64,000 bases of DNA, taken from an uncultured Oleiphilaceae bacterium. GTDB lineage: Bacteria; Pseudomonadota; Gammaproteobacteria; Pseudomonadales; Oleiphilaceae. Made by a program: the position numbers and the translations under genes. Where the stretch lies: contig CAJXUY010000017.1 of the NCBI GenBank assembly GCA_913060665.1, positions 1 to 64,000 of the forward strand, given 5' to 3'. Shown here one piece after another: positions 27,840-37,293 of this stretch. Numbering within the stretch: position 1 is the stretch's first letter; the number at the start of each line of letters is the position of its first letter. The notes below the pieces were generated by a model. That model was not told the DNA's origin, ran no database searches, and was given only the letters and a program-made list of their open reading frames with translations.

Positions 27840-28646
27840 CTATGACCAGTTTGGCTGACGCTTTTGTATAAATGCCATGGTGCCCTCTTGGCCCTCTTGG
27901 CCTTGCACACAACCTGAAAACGAAGTGGCTGCCTGGTCGAGTACCGTATCTAGTTCGTGATTGCCGACGGATAGAATAAGTGCTTTAGTGATAGCGTTGG
28001 CGTCTGGTGCGCAACGCTTCACTTGGGCAAGTATGCTTTCAAGTTCCTGATCAATATCCGCTTCACTACAAACCGTGTGAACAATGCCTAACCTCGCAGC
28101 TTCGGTGCCATTAAAGCGAGCGCCCAGCAATGCCAATCGCCTTGTCTGTGTTAAACCGATACGGTTAACTACAAAAGGGGCGATCTGGGCAGGTGGGATA
28201 CCCAGCCCTGTTTCGGGCAGACCAAACCTGGCGGACTCGGCTGCAATGGCGACATCTGAAACGCATGCCAAACCAAAACCACCGCCAAGTACTGCGCCTT
28301 CGGTCACCGCAATGACGACTTGAGGCGCTGTGTTCACTTGTGTGAGCATACGACCAAACTCACGATTGAGTGTGTAAAACGGGTCACTGTTTTTATCTGC
28401 CTTACTCGCAGCGGCTCGTGCGCCAGCCATGTCCTTAATGTCACCTCCAGCACAGAAGTGACCGCCTGCACCGCGCAAGACTACGGCACGAATCTCTCGG
28501 TCATCTTTAATACTCTCAAATGCCGCCATCAATTCGTGCACCATTTTCAAATTCATGGCATTACTAACCTTGGGGCGGTTGATAGTTATGTGTAGTGCGT
28601 GGTCTTTTTGTTCTAAGAGCAGCGTTTCTGTAGTGGGTAAACTCAT
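27840..28646 (-). CDS. atuE: Isohexenylglutaconyl-CoA hydratase
   Basis: 268 aa crotonase-fold protein. Substrate/oxyanion motifs are ITINRPKVSNAMNLKM, GAGGHFCAGGDIKDM and EGAVLGGGFGLACVSDVAIA; the helix ending FGLPETGLGIPP carries the expected acidic residue. In the acyclic terpene pathway it hydrates the product of geranyl-CoA carboxylase. It lies 30 bases before atuF. A 181-base gap with REP elements separates it from atuD upstream. Confidence 0.9.
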   Translation of the reverse strand: MSLPTTETLLLEQKDHALHITINRPKVSNAMNLKMVHELMAAFESIKDDREIRAVVLRGAGGHFCAGGDIKDMAGARAAASKADKNSDPFYTLNREFGRMLTQVNTAPQVVIAVTEGAVLGGGFGLACVSDVAIAAESARFGLPETGLGIPPAQIAPFVVNRIGLTQTRRLALLGARFNGTEAARLGIVHTVCSEADIDQELESILAQVKRCAPDANAITKALILSVGNHELDTVLDQAATSFSGCVQGQEGQEGTMAFIQKRQPNWS

Positions 28647-28687
28647 AGTTAAACCATTTAATAATTAGCCAAGCAAGATTCGTCATA

Positions 28688-28820
28688 GCCTTGATGCAGC
28701 GAAGCGGAATCAGGATTTTGGGATTGTATTTCACTGCCACTATTTCCTTGATTCCAGTCGTACCCAAAGCGTTTCGGGGGGCAGGCTCTGCCTCCTTTCA
28801 TCACCGCTACGGGTATTCAC
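28688..28820. repeat. REP-like elements between atuD and atuE
   Basis: A unit CCTTGATGCAGCGAAGCGGA (from 28689, continuing atcagg) closely matches the one at 30044-30070. Further on, CCTTGATTCCAG (about 28752) and tttcatcaccgctacgggta (about 28796-28815) resemble the REP piece at the left edge of the window (about 53-80). The whole 181-base gap is repeat material with no gene. It may fold in the atu mRNA and lower or stabilise downstream expression. Confidence 0.65.
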
Positions 28821-28827
28821 CGTTGTT

Positions 28828-29988
28828 TTACTTCTTTTTCTTACTCGGCAATATACCCATCAGCTTACAAATAATGTCCAGCATGATCTCGTCTGCACCA
28901 CCGCCGATAGAGACTAAGCGAATATCACGCATACAACGGCTAACCGGGTTGTCCCACATATAACCCATACCGCCCCAATACTGCAGGCAGGAGTCCGTGA
29001 CTTCACGACCTAGTCGGCCCGCTTTTAACTTGGCCATCGATGCTAATCGTGTGGCATCTTTGCCGCTAAGGTATAGCTCTACTGCCTGATAGGTTAAGGC
29101 TCTTAGCGCTTCGATTTCGGTTTGTAATTCTGCAAAACGGAAGTGAATAACTTGGTTGTTGATCAGTGGCTGGCCAAAGGTCTCGCGCTCCTTGCAGTAT
29201 GCAATGGTCTTATTCACACATCCTTCAAGGCCCATGAGTGTGTTAGCGGCGCCAAACATGCGTTCTTCTTGAAATTGCATCATCTGCATCATAAAACCCA
29301 TGCCTTCGTTACCAATGCGATTGCGTTGAGGTACGCGTACATTGTCAAAGAATACTTGGGCGGTTTCAGATGAGCGCATGCCTAATTTCTCGAGCTTTGG
29401 TGCCACCGTGACGCCGGGCGTGTTCATTGGTACGACGATAAGCGACTTGTTGATATGTACTTTGTCGTCAGAGGTGTTGGCGAGTAGGCAAATAAAGTCG
29501 GCACTGGGTGCATTGGTAATCCACATTTTAGTACCATTGATGATGTAATCATCTCTGTCTTTCTTGGCTGTGGTCTTAAGGCCTGCTACGTCAGAGCCAG
29601 CGCTCGGTTCACTCACACCGATGCAGCCAATCATGTCGCCAGCGATAGCGGGTGCCAGAAACTCTTTGCGTAGTTCATCAGAACCAAAGCGTGCGAGGGC
29701 TGGCGTACACATGTCGGTTTGAACGCCAATAGCCAGCGGTACACCGCCGCAATGAGCAGCCCCTAATGCCTCAGCAGCAACAATGTTGTAACTATAATCG
29801 AGGCCCATGCCACCATACTCTTCAGGCTTGCTGATACCTAATAAGCCTAGATCACCCATTTTCTTGAAAAGCTCACGCATAGGAAATGTGCCAGCTGCTT
29901 CCCATTCATCACAGTAGGGGTTTATTTCACTCTCAACAAAGTTCTTAACGGTACGGCGTAGTTCATTATGTTCTTGTGTAAATAGCAT
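28828..29988 (-). CDS. atuD: Citronellyl-CoA dehydrogenase (acyl-CoA dehydrogenase)
   Basis: 386 aa FAD enzyme. ATG 29988 is chosen because MLFTQEHNELRRTVKNFVESE is the normal ACAD N-terminus; the frame stays open upstream through a REP element, but that part is not protein-like. Motifs: CIGVSEPSAGSDVAGLKTTA, WITNAPSADFICLLA, FQEERMFGAAN, LQYWGGMGYMWDNPVSR, and GGADEIM with the candidate catalytic Glu. It makes the 2,3-double bond in citronellyl-CoA to give geranyl-CoA-type substrates for the carboxylase. It is separated from atuC by a 97-base REP-containing gap. Confidence 0.92.
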   Translation of the reverse strand: MLFTQEHNELRRTVKNFVESEINPYCDEWEAAGTFPMRELFKKMGDLGLLGISKPEEYGGMGLDYSYNIVAAEALGAAHCGGVPLAIGVQTDMCTPALARFGSDELRKEFLAPAIAGDMIGCIGVSEPSAGSDVAGLKTTAKKDRDDYIINGTKMWITNAPSADFICLLANTSDDKVHINKSLIVVPMNTPGVTVAPKLEKLGMRSSETAQVFFDNVRVPQRNRIGNEGMGFMMQMMQFQEERMFGAANTLMGLEGCVNKTIAYCKERETFGQPLINNQVIHFRFAELQTEIEALRALTYQAVELYLSGKDATRLASMAKLKAGRLGREVTDSCLQYWGGMGYMWDNPVSRCMRDIRLVSIGGGADEIMLDIICKLMGILPSKKKK

Positions 29989-30043
29989 GGAGGTTACCTT
30001 ATATATAAATATTTTTTGTTCTAATCGTTTAGTAGCCCTTGTA

Positions 30044-30070
30044 GCCTTGATACAGCGAAGCGGAATCAGG
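30044..30070. repeat. REP-like element between atuC and atuD
   Basis: CCTTGATACAGCGAAGCGGA continuing to atcagg. It is the same 26-base unit as at 28689 with one base changed, and in the same orientation. It occupies most of the gap between the atuC stop (30086) and the atuD start (29988). Confidence 0.7.
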
Positions 30071-30085
30071 GTTTTGTGGCAACGC

Positions 30086-31702
30086 CTAGAGTCTTGGAAC
30101 GCCAAATCGAGTAGGGCGCAGCGGTCTGGCGGTTGCTTCGGCACAAATATCAAGCAAATATGCGAGTATATTGCGAGTGTCCCTAGGGTCTATTAGCCCG
30201 TCATCCCAAAGCCTGGCGGTGCCATAAAGTGGTGTAGAGCCTGCTTCTAGCTTCTGGGCGGTCGCTTGTTCAATGACGTCTAACATTTTAGGGTCAGCTT
30301 CTTTCCCCATTCTGGCACGCTTTTCTTCAGTCACAATGCGTAGCACTTTTCCTGCTTGTGCGCCCCCCATGACAGCTGTGCGGCTGTTAGGCCATGCAAA
30401 TATAAAACGAGGGTCAAGCCCTCGGCCACACATGGCATAGTTACCAGCGCCATAAGAACCGCCGATCACAACCGTCAATTTAGGCACTGTTGCGTTGGCA
30501 ACCGCTTGTAGCATTTTCGAACCGTGTTTAATTACGCCGTTCTGCTCTGACTCCGTGCCAACCATAAAGCCGGTTGTATTGTGGAAAAACAATATGGCGA
30601 TGTTAGATTGCTCGCACAATTGAATAAACTGAGCCGCTTTGGCTGCCCCTTGGGGTGTGATAGGCCCGTTGTTGCCGATAATACCGCAGGCGTGACCCTC
30701 TATATTGATATGTCCACATACGGTTTGGTTATCAAAAAGGGGTTTGAAATCCAAAAACTCGGAGCCATCAGCGATGCGAGCAATCACTTCTCGCACATCA
30801 TAGGGTTGCTTAGGGTCGTTTGGTACAACGCCTATTAATTCTTTCGGAGAATAGATTGGAGCCTTCCACTGTTGCGAATGCTTGGGAGGAAGCTGCTCAT
30901 TCCATGGAATACTTCGTACTATTTCTCGCGCAATGCGAATTCCATCTGAGTCGTCTTCTGCCATGTACTCAGCGGTACCGGCGACACTGGCATGCATCTC
31001 AGCACCACCTAGCTCTTCGTCTGACGCAACTTCGCCGGTGGCGGCTTTGAGTAAAGGGGGGCCAGCCAGAAACATTTTGGCTTTGTCTTTGATCACGATA
31101 TTGTAGTCAGACAGCCCCGGTTGATAAGCACCGCCAGCGGTAGCATTACCGTGAACGATGGTGACCTGAGGAATACCTGCAGCCGATAGTCTCGCTTGAT
31201 TGGCAAAGCCTCGGGCACCTTGAACGAATATTTCCGTGGCGTAGTTTAGGTTGGCGCCGCCGCTTTCGGCCATTGTAATAATCGGTAGTTTATTCTCTCT
31301 GGCGATATCCTGAACACGCAGCGACTTATCGAGGCCCGCGGGTGAGATGGTACCGCCTTTGATCGCGCTATTGCTGGCTACTATTAAGCAGCGAACACCT
31401 TCAACATAACCAATGCCTGCAATGATGCCGCCGCCCGCCATGGAGCCGTCTTTGTCATCATGCATTTTGTAACCAGCCAATGGGCAGATTTCCAAGAACG
31501 GTGCGCTTCTGTCAAGCAACAGTTTTAGGCGCTCCCTGGGCAGCAGTTTTCCACGCTTATGAATTTTAACTTTTGATTCATTGGCTTTATCGATAACCTT
31601 TTGCTCTACGCCACGAAACTCATCAATGCAAGCCTGCATAGCGTCAGCGTTTTGTTGGAACTCGTCTGATAGTGCGTCAATCTGTGATTGTATTACTGGC
31701 AT
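30086..31702 (-). CDS. atuC: Geranyl-CoA carboxylase, carboxyltransferase (beta) subunit
   Basis: 538 aa, the length of AtuC/MccB-type carboxyltransferases. Motifs: RERLKLLLDRSAPFLEI, GGGIIAGIGYVEG, ITMAESGGANL, HGNATAGGAYQPGLSDYNI, FLAGPPLLKAATGE, GHINIEGHACGIIGNNGPI, FFHNTTGFMVG and VVIGGSYGAGNYAMCGRG. It transfers CO2 from AtuF biotin to the delta-methyl carbon of geranyl-CoA. It is 12 bases downstream of atuB. Distinguishing it from methylcrotonyl-CoA carboxylase depends here on gene context. Confidence 0.92.
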   Translation of the reverse strand: MPVIQSQIDALSDEFQQNADAMQACIDEFRGVEQKVIDKANESKVKIHKRGKLLPRERLKLLLDRSAPFLEICPLAGYKMHDDKDGSMAGGGIIAGIGYVEGVRCLIVASNSAIKGGTISPAGLDKSLRVQDIARENKLPIITMAESGGANLNYATEIFVQGARGFANQARLSAAGIPQVTIVHGNATAGGAYQPGLSDYNIVIKDKAKMFLAGPPLLKAATGEVASDEELGGAEMHASVAGTAEYMAEDDSDGIRIAREIVRSIPWNEQLPPKHSQQWKAPIYSPKELIGVVPNDPKQPYDVREVIARIADGSEFLDFKPLFDNQTVCGHINIEGHACGIIGNNGPITPQGAAKAAQFIQLCEQSNIAILFFHNTTGFMVGTESEQNGVIKHGSKMLQAVANATVPKLTVVIGGSYGAGNYAMCGRGLDPRFIFAWPNSRTAVMGGAQAGKVLRIVTEEKRARMGKEADPKMLDVIEQATAQKLEAGSTPLYGTARLWDDGLIDPRDTRNILAYLLDICAEATARPLRPTRFGVPRL

Positions 31703-31714
31703 GAGACTATTCCG

Positions 31715-32611
31715 CTAGCTGTCGTTTTGATTTTTTGTTGCGCTCTCTACATCTTGAAATATCTTTGGCGTAGTGGCCCTATGAAATCCGTTATAAGACT
31801 CAGAGTTTTTGGCTCTTGGGAGTGGCCAAACCCGAGAGCCCTGAGAGGCTGCGCCATCGATTCTGACGCAGTCGCCACTCACAAAGTTTGCACCGTCGCT
31901 GAGTAAAAAGCAGATAACCGAGCTGATCTCTGATTCAGTGCCGATGCGTTTAAGGGGTACGGCATCTTTTAATGACAGAATATAAGGCTTCATATGAGGG
32001 GGATAAGTATCCATGCCGCTGGTAGCTACCCAGCCCGGCGCAATTGCATTTACCCTCACACCGGATGCAGCCCACTCAATGGCGGCCGTTTGAGTAAAGT
32101 TAACCATGCCCGCTCTCGCTGCGCCGGAGTGTCCCATTCCGGGCATGCCTCCCCACATATCTGCAACAATATTGACGATTGAGCCGCCACTTTTAGACAT
32201 CGATTGGGTGTACACTTCACGGGCAACCAGAAAACCACCGGTTAAATTAGTTCGAACGACGGTTTCCCATCCTTTTTGATTGATCGCGGCTAAAGGAGAA
32301 GGAAATTGCCCTCCGGCATTGTTGACCAATCCACTGATATGGCCATGTTTCGAAACAATCTCGTTAATCATCACCTTAACATTGTTTTCTTCTCGAATAT
32401 CGCAGCTAAAGTGATCAACCTTGCCGCCATCTTCTTCGATTTCTGTGGAGACTTGTTGTAGTTTTTCAACGTTTCGACCAACAATAATAACGTTTGCGCC
32501 TAAAGCGGATAGCTCATGTGCGGCGCAACGACCAATACCACTACCGCCACCGGTGACGATGATGTTTTTGCCTTCGAAAAGGCTTTCTTTGTAAATTGAG
32601 TTATAGCCCAT
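31715..32611 (-). CDS. atuB: Short-chain dehydrogenase AtuB-like
   Basis: 298 aa from ATG 32611, four bases after the atuA stop. The frame continues upstream into atuA, but that part is a shadow. SDR motifs: IIVTGGGSGIGRCAAHEL, NNAGGQFPSPL, SIVNIVADMWGG and the later GWVATSG; the catalytic Tyr region is modified (GMGHSGAARAGM, no clear YxxxK). This is typical of the DECR/PDC-like SDR branch lacking the classical Tyr. Likely an oxidoreductase in acyclic terpene breakdown, exact step unproven. Confidence 0.85.
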   Translation of the reverse strand: MGYNSIYKESLFEGKNIIVTGGGSGIGRCAAHELSALGANVIIVGRNVEKLQQVSTEIEEDGGKVDHFSCDIREENNVKVMINEIVSKHGHISGLVNNAGGQFPSPLAAINQKGWETVVRTNLTGGFLVAREVYTQSMSKSGGSIVNIVADMWGGMPGMGHSGAARAGMVNFTQTAAIEWAASGVRVNAIAPGWVATSGMDTYPPHMKPYILSLKDAVPLKRIGTESEISSVICFLLSDGANFVSGDCVRIDGAASQGSRVWPLPRAKNSESYNGFHRATTPKIFQDVESATKNQNDS

Positions 32612-32615
32612 TCTT

Positions 32616-34436
32616 TTATATAACCTCTTTGGCAATAGCAGATGATACAGGTATCGGGAATTCAAGTAGTTGTTGAGCGTACGCTTTGCCCTGTGGGTCG
32701 ATTCGTAAACTGGCAACGCCCCCACCACCAAGGCTATGTTCGAGTATAAAATTGATGGCATCAATACCCGGTAGCTCCCAGCTATTAATGTTGCCATGTT
32801 CGCGGTCGAGAGTGTGCTGCATAAAGCGAGCGACATTCTGGGTTGAGAGCGCTTCTCTAATATAGGGGAGATATTCAGGTTTTCGGGCAATGACCCCAAT
32901 GTTTGAGTGGTCACCTTTGTCGCCGCTGCGCGCCCAGGCGAGTTTAATAAGGGGGACTTCGTCTGTTGTAGGTTCAGGTGCGTTGGTATCGGTTGGTTGA
33001 GGCAATACGCACTCATCGCTAAAACCGCCGACTGTATTCACTGTGACGGGGGTTAATTTGCTATCAATATCCACCGCAACATCAACCCCTTCTTTGGGTA
33101 CGAGACATGAAAAGAGCTTGATCTTCGGCCATACCGTGGGCCGACCACCGACAATGCCGGTTAGGCCTGGTGCCATGCCGGTACCTGCTTGCGCGATCTC
33201 TCGAGAAAACAGAATAAGTGCTTTCTTTTCTGGGTGAGCAACGGCAATTTTTACGACCACTTCTCTTGTGTTGCCCTGAGAGGCCCTCTCTCCATAGGTT
33301 GTTTCGGTACCGAGTATTTCGATGTTTACTTCGGAGAAAGGTTTCATCTCTCGAGACTCAAATAGACGACTGGTTTTTTTGATGATGGCGTTAGCCACGG
33401 CTCTGCCTTTAGGTTCAGCTTGTAGGCCGCAAATCAAAAAAGAGACGCTGCATTTAAATCCATCTAGATAAGTCGCAGAAACCTTATACAGTTCAGACGG
33501 AGGGTGGCCTATAGCGCCGGTAACATGAACTTGGTTCTCGCCAAGTTGCTTGAGCTGAACCCGAGTAAAGTCACAGACGACATCGGGGAGAAAGTAGGCC
33601 CGAGGGTCGCCGATTTCATATACTAACTGTTCGCCAACGGTTGCCGTGCTCACCAGTCCACCCGTTCCTTCGGGTTTGCTGACGATGAAATTGCCATTAC
33701 TCTCGACTTCTACGATAGGGAACCCCATATCATCATAACCATCAGCTACCGACTCCCAATCAGTAAAGTTGCCGCCGGTGCATTGAGCGCCGCATTCGAT
33801 AATATGGCCCGCTAAACTACCCTGAGCAAGTTTGTGGTAATCATCTAGTGACCAGTTGAATTCATGAATCAGCGCGCCCAATACGACTGCACTATCGACT
33901 ACTCGTCCCGTGATAATAATATCGGCATCCGCTTCAAGAGCTGAAACTACTCCAGGGGCACCTAAGTACGCGTTCATGCTAACTAGCATTGGAGGGATTG
34001 GCTCCCCCGTATACATTTCGGTGGTTTCTTGCTTGGCATAAGCGTTTTTCTTGGGGAGGATGTTATCGCCATTAATGACCGCAACTTTTAGCGCTATGTC
34101 AGCGTTGTTTGCCGCCTTTTGTAACGCGTCTCGGCAGGCTTGGGGGTTAACACCTCCCGCGTTGCTGATTACTTTAATGCCTTTAGTTTTAATGTCGGCT
34201 AATAATGGTGTCATGACCGTTTTAACAAAATCAGTCGCATAGCCAGCATTGGGATCTTTCATCTTTTGCCCAGCCATAATCGATATAGTGATTTCAGCCA
34301 GATAATCAAACACTAGGTAATCGATATTTCCTTTTTCCACCAATTGAGAGGCCGCTGTTTCGGTATCACCCCAAAAAGCTGCAGCACAGCCAATGCGTAC
34401 TTTTTTTGTGGTTTCACTGCTAGTTTGAGTACTCAT
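32616..34436 (-). CDS. atuA: Acyclic terpene utilization protein AtuA
   Basis: 606 aa, DUF1446/AtuA family, first gene of the cluster. The N-terminal part contains [98 protein letters not shown]-terminal ferredoxin-like domain (about 500-606, [20 protein letters not shown] ... [20 protein letters not shown]) is fused as in AtuA of Pseudomonas. Genetically required for citronellol growth there; its biochemical role is not settled. It is the marker that separates this cluster from the liu leucine cluster. It is controlled by the palindrome 81 bases upstream. Confidence 0.92.
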   Translation of the reverse strand: MSTQTSSETTKKVRIGCAAAFWGDTETAASQLVEKGNIDYLVFDYLAEITISIMAGQKMKDPNAGYATDFVKTVMTPLLADIKTKGIKVISNAGGVNPQACRDALQKAANNADIALKVAVINGDNILPKKNAYAKQETTEMYTGEPIPPMLVSMNAYLGAPGVVSALEADADIIITGRVVDSAVVLGALIHEFNWSLDDYHKLAQGSLAGHIIECGAQCTGGNFTDWESVADGYDDMGFPIVEVESNGNFIVSKPEGTGGLVSTATVGEQLVYEIGDPRAYFLPDVVCDFTRVQLKQLGENQVHVTGAIGHPPSELYKVSATYLDGFKCSVSFLICGLQAEPKGRAVANAIIKKTSRLFESREMKPFSEVNIEILGTETTYGERASQGNTREVVVKIAVAHPEKKALILFSREIAQAGTGMAPGLTGIVGGRPTVWPKIKLFSCLVPKEGVDVAVDIDSKLTPVTVNTVGGFSDECVLPQPTDTNAPEPTTDEVPLIKLAWARSGDKGDHSNIGVIARKPEYLPYIREALSTQNVARFMQHTLDREHGNINSWELPGIDAINFILEHSLGGGGVASLRIDPQGKAYAQQLLEFPIPVSSAIAKEVI

Positions 34437-34516
34437 AGCGTGCTTGTCCTGTTTGATCGCTTGGCTCTAATCATTATTTTCAGTTTTACATGTAGTTAAC
34501 CATACAGTAGAAAAAT

Positions 34517-34538
34517 AAACCAAGCAAGCGCTTGGTTT
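34517..34538. promoter_or_regulatory. Palindromic operator between atuA and atuR
   Basis: Perfect inverted repeat: AAACCAAGC (34517-34525), 4-base spacer AAGC, then GCTTGGTTT (34530-34538). It lies about 80 bases before atuA and 95 before atuR, in the only shared regulatory region. TetR repressors bind such sites. In Pseudomonas aeruginosa AtuR binds inverted repeats with a 4-base spacer in the atuA-atuR gap (established). I found only one clear copy here. Confidence 0.8.
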
Positions 34539-34632
34539 GTGGAAGGCCTCACTTATGGTTATTATGTATAGCGGTGCTATGTTGTGCTGGGTGTTGTAGA
34601 ATTGCCGCGGATACTGATAAAGGTGGTGCAGG

Positions 34633-35238
34633 TTGAAGTCTGAATTAGAAATATTGGTCGAAGAAGGGTATGTGACTAATCCTGAAAGTGCGCGTGGAAG
34701 GCTGCTGGTTAAGGCTGCCCACTTATTTAAGATTAAAGGTTATGAGCGAACCACCGTGAGAGATTTGGCCAACGAGGTGGGTATTCAATCCGGTAGTATT
34801 TTTCATCACTTTAAGACCAAAGAAGAAATCCTAAAAGCCGTGATGGAAGAAGCTATTCGTTATAATACTGAGCGAATGAAGCGTGCACTAGCCAACTCCC
34901 AGACCGCAAAAGAAAAATTGTTAGAGCTGATTAAGTGCGAGCTAACCTCTATCACCGGCTTTACAGGGGAGGCGATGACAGTCTTAGTCTATGAGTGGCG
35001 TAGCCTTTCTGCAGAGAGCCAAGCTTATATTTTGTCACTTAGAGATATCTACGAACAGTTATGGTTAGATACTTTAAATCAGGCAAAAGAAGAGGGGTTA
35101 ATTAAAGGTGATACGTTTATTCTTCGCCGTTTTCTAACGGGAGCCCTAAGCTGGACCACCACTTGGTTTGACGAGCGGGGTGGAATGACGCTTGACGAGT
35201 TGGCAGAGCAGGCTCTATTGCTAGCGTTAAAATCATAA
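34633..35238 (+). CDS. atuR: TetR-family regulator of the atu cluster
   Basis: 201 aa. An HTH with YERTTVRDLANEVGIQSGSIFHHFKTKEEIL (about residues 35-66, split here across helix 2, helix 3 and the following helix) is followed by a helical ligand domain. The start is a TTG preceded by AAAGGTGG; an in-frame stop at 34618 rules out anything upstream. Divergent from atuA with the operator between them, so it should repress atu genes and itself until an acyclic terpenyl-CoA or related ligand appears. It converges with the amidase gene. Confidence 0.88.
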   Translation: MKSELEILVEEGYVTNPESARGRLLVKAAHLFKIKGYERTTVRDLANEVGIQSGSIFHHFKTKEEILKAVMEEAIRYNTERMKRALANSQTAKEKLLELIKCELTSITGFTGEAMTVLVYEWRSLSAESQAYILSLRDIYEQLWLDTLNQAKEEGLIKGDTFILRRFLTGALSWTTTWFDERGGMTLDELAEQALLLALKS

Positions 35239-35399
35239 ATAGCTACGACTATTTCTGTTAAATAAACCAAATTCACCTAGTTTCAGTATGCGCTACGTAA
35301 CCAACCGTTAAGAATCTTTTAGAGCGAATAATCCGCTCCGTAATTTCCCTTGTCGTCTATATTGTCCTTTCTGCGAAGGTGGGAACCCACTTCATACGC

Positions 35400-37091
35400 T
35401 CAAAAAAGAGGAAAGTGCACCTTTGGTTTTTGTTTTGGCGTCGCATGATCAATAACCCGTCCCATGCGTAGCAACAAACTTTCTTCCCATGGTCGCCCCA
35501 TTAGCTGTACTCCTATCGGTAGCCCTTCTACTGTATAGCCTGCATTAATGGTTAGTGCAGGCAAACCGGTAAAGTTTGCCGAGGTTGCAAAGCGCATAAT
35601 CTCAGTAAGATCTGACAGATTTGATTCACCTTCAGGGAGTGCTTTAGTGTTGATAGTTGGCGCAGGAATGGCAGACGAAGGCGTGATAATAACATCGACA
35701 TCCTTGAATGCATCCATAAATTCCTTAATGGCCAGCCCTCTAACCTTCTGCGCTTTTACATAATCAGTCGAGGTAAAGGTTGAGGCAAGGGCCAAATTAA
35801 TGCGAGTGTCTAAGGCAAAACGTTCAGCTCCTTCACGATATTCTTTTTCAACGGAGGTTAACATCTCACTTGAAATAGTGACCGCATGAGCGATTCGCTG
35901 AGCATCTAGATTCTTTATGGTGATTTCATGTCGCGTTGCACCCTGGCTTTCAAGTAATTTGAGTGCCTGCATACAGTGCTCGATTACTTCCTTGTCTGCA
36001 TGGTTAAACCAAGGCGTAAAAACTCCAACCCGCAATCCTGTGAGGTCTTTATTAAGGTAGTCTTTTAAATGTACATTGGGTTGTTCAAACGTGACGTTGT
36101 CCTGAGTATCTGGCCCAGCCATGAGACTGTACCCCAGCGCAACATCATCGACAGTTGCCCCTAATGGACCAATATGCGCAACGCTCCAGCATAGTGGTGC
36201 GGCACCAAATTCGCTGACACGACTCCAGGTAGATTTAAGCCCCGCTACACCGCAAAGCGCTGCAGGAATTCTCACCGATCCACCACCGTCAGCACCCACT
36301 GATAATGGACATAGGCCTGCCGCGACCGCTGAGGCTGACCCGCTTGAAGAACCGCCGGTATGATGCAGGGGGTTATAGGGGTTACGGCAAACCCCAAAAT
36401 GAGGGTTTCCACCAGTGACGCCGATGCCAATTTCATGCATATTGGCTTTGCCAATTAAGAGTGCGCCTGCTGCGCGCAGTCTAGCCACAACAGTCGCGTC
36501 ATCAGAGGCAGAGTGATTTTGGTCATAAATCTGAGTGCCTACCGATGTAGAGTAGGGTACCATATCAATTTCGTCTTTAACGGCAACGGGTACCCCATCT
36601 AATATACTAAGGGGGTTACCTTCATCAATTCGTTTTTGTGAGGCTTTAGCCTGTTTTAGAATATCTTGCTCACTTGAATTAATGATGGCATGCAGCGGCG
36701 TTTTGTCTTCATTAGATGTTTTAATTGCCTTAATGACCTCTTCTGCAACCGCGACCGGTGTTGTGGAACCGTTTCGGTAGGCGTTGGCAAAGTCAAATAC
36801 ACTCTGAAAATGGAACCCGGGTAGATCAACCTTAGAAAACGGATGAGTATTGAATATCTCAAGGGTTTCCTTAGCGTTCGCTGCTGATATTGAGCGCCCT
36901 TTTGGGTATTTAGGGGTCATGATGGGAGCATCATCTGGTGTTAATGCCCGCAGCTTATCCACACCCACTTCTTTAATAAGAGGGTTTTCAAGGAGCTTTC
37001 GGGAATAACCGTTTTCAAGCAATGTGACTAATGTTTTTAACGGTAGCCCCCAAAGACGAGGGACCCGAAGAGATTTTAAATCGTAAGGCAT
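35400..37091 (-). CDS. Amidase (amidase-signature family)
   Basis: 563 aa. The signature region holds the Ser-cisSer-Lys triad: Lys in GVPVAVKDEID, then GGSSSGSASAVAAGL and GADGGGSVRIPAALCGVAGLK. The C-terminus has LPALTINAGYTVEGLPIGVQLMG. The first 100 residues are an unusual N-terminal extension (RVPRLWGLPLKTLVTLLENG). No GatBC partners nearby, so it is a stand-alone amide hydrolase rather than GatA; the substrate is unknown. No signal peptide. It is transcribed toward atuR, with about 160 bases between the stops. Confidence 0.9.
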   Translation of the reverse strand: MPYDLKSLRVPRLWGLPLKTLVTLLENGYSRKLLENPLIKEVGVDKLRALTPDDAPIMTPKYPKGRSISAANAKETLEIFNTHPFSKVDLPGFHFQSVFDFANAYRNGSTTPVAVAEEVIKAIKTSNEDKTPLHAIINSSEQDILKQAKASQKRIDEGNPLSILDGVPVAVKDEIDMVPYSTSVGTQIYDQNHSASDDATVVARLRAAGALLIGKANMHEIGIGVTGGNPHFGVCRNPYNPLHHTGGSSSGSASAVAAGLCPLSVGADGGGSVRIPAALCGVAGLKSTWSRVSEFGAAPLCWSVAHIGPLGATVDDVALGYSLMAGPDTQDNVTFEQPNVHLKDYLNKDLTGLRVGVFTPWFNHADKEVIEHCMQALKLLESQGATRHEITIKNLDAQRIAHAVTISSEMLTSVEKEYREGAERFALDTRINLALASTFTSTDYVKAQKVRGLAIKEFMDAFKDVDVIITPSSAIPAPTINTKALPEGESNLSDLTEIMRFATSANFTGLPALTINAGYTVEGLPIGVQLMGRPWEESLLLRMGRVIDHATPKQKPKVHFPLF

Positions 37092-37293
37092 GGTGAGACA
37101 CTATTTGTAAAATTACAGAAATGAAACAATAAGGTTTGTATTTTGGTTTAGAATAGACGTAATTGTTGAATAACGCTACGGGCAACGCAAATCCGGTTGT
37201 TTGGAACTGTTTTCGTTAGAAAATGTCGAACGGACAAGTGTTTGGTTTGTTGGTAATCAAGACTGCATACCGGGTGGTGCTTTGGAAGGTGGG

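Noticed and set aside
29989-30153. Longer N-terminus for atuD
   Set aside because: The extra open frame translates REP sequence and overlaps the atuC end; the ACAD family start is at 29988.
32612-33016. Longer N-terminus for atuB
   Set aside because: This part overlaps atuA in another frame and has no SDR-like sequence; the start four bases after atuA is better.
24943-34436. Reading the cluster as liu (leucine/isovalerate) rather than atu
   Set aside because: AtuA, the two SDR genes, and the exact ABCDEFG order with a TetR regulator fit atu; no isovaleryl-CoA dehydrogenase plus HMG-CoA lyase set is present.
37150-37293. Possible riboswitch (c-di-GMP GEMM-like gggcaacgcaaatccgg and taccgggtgg) before the S8 protease
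   Set aside because: Only fragments of the consensus are present, and the ordered GEMM stems and tetraloop receptor cannot be drawn.
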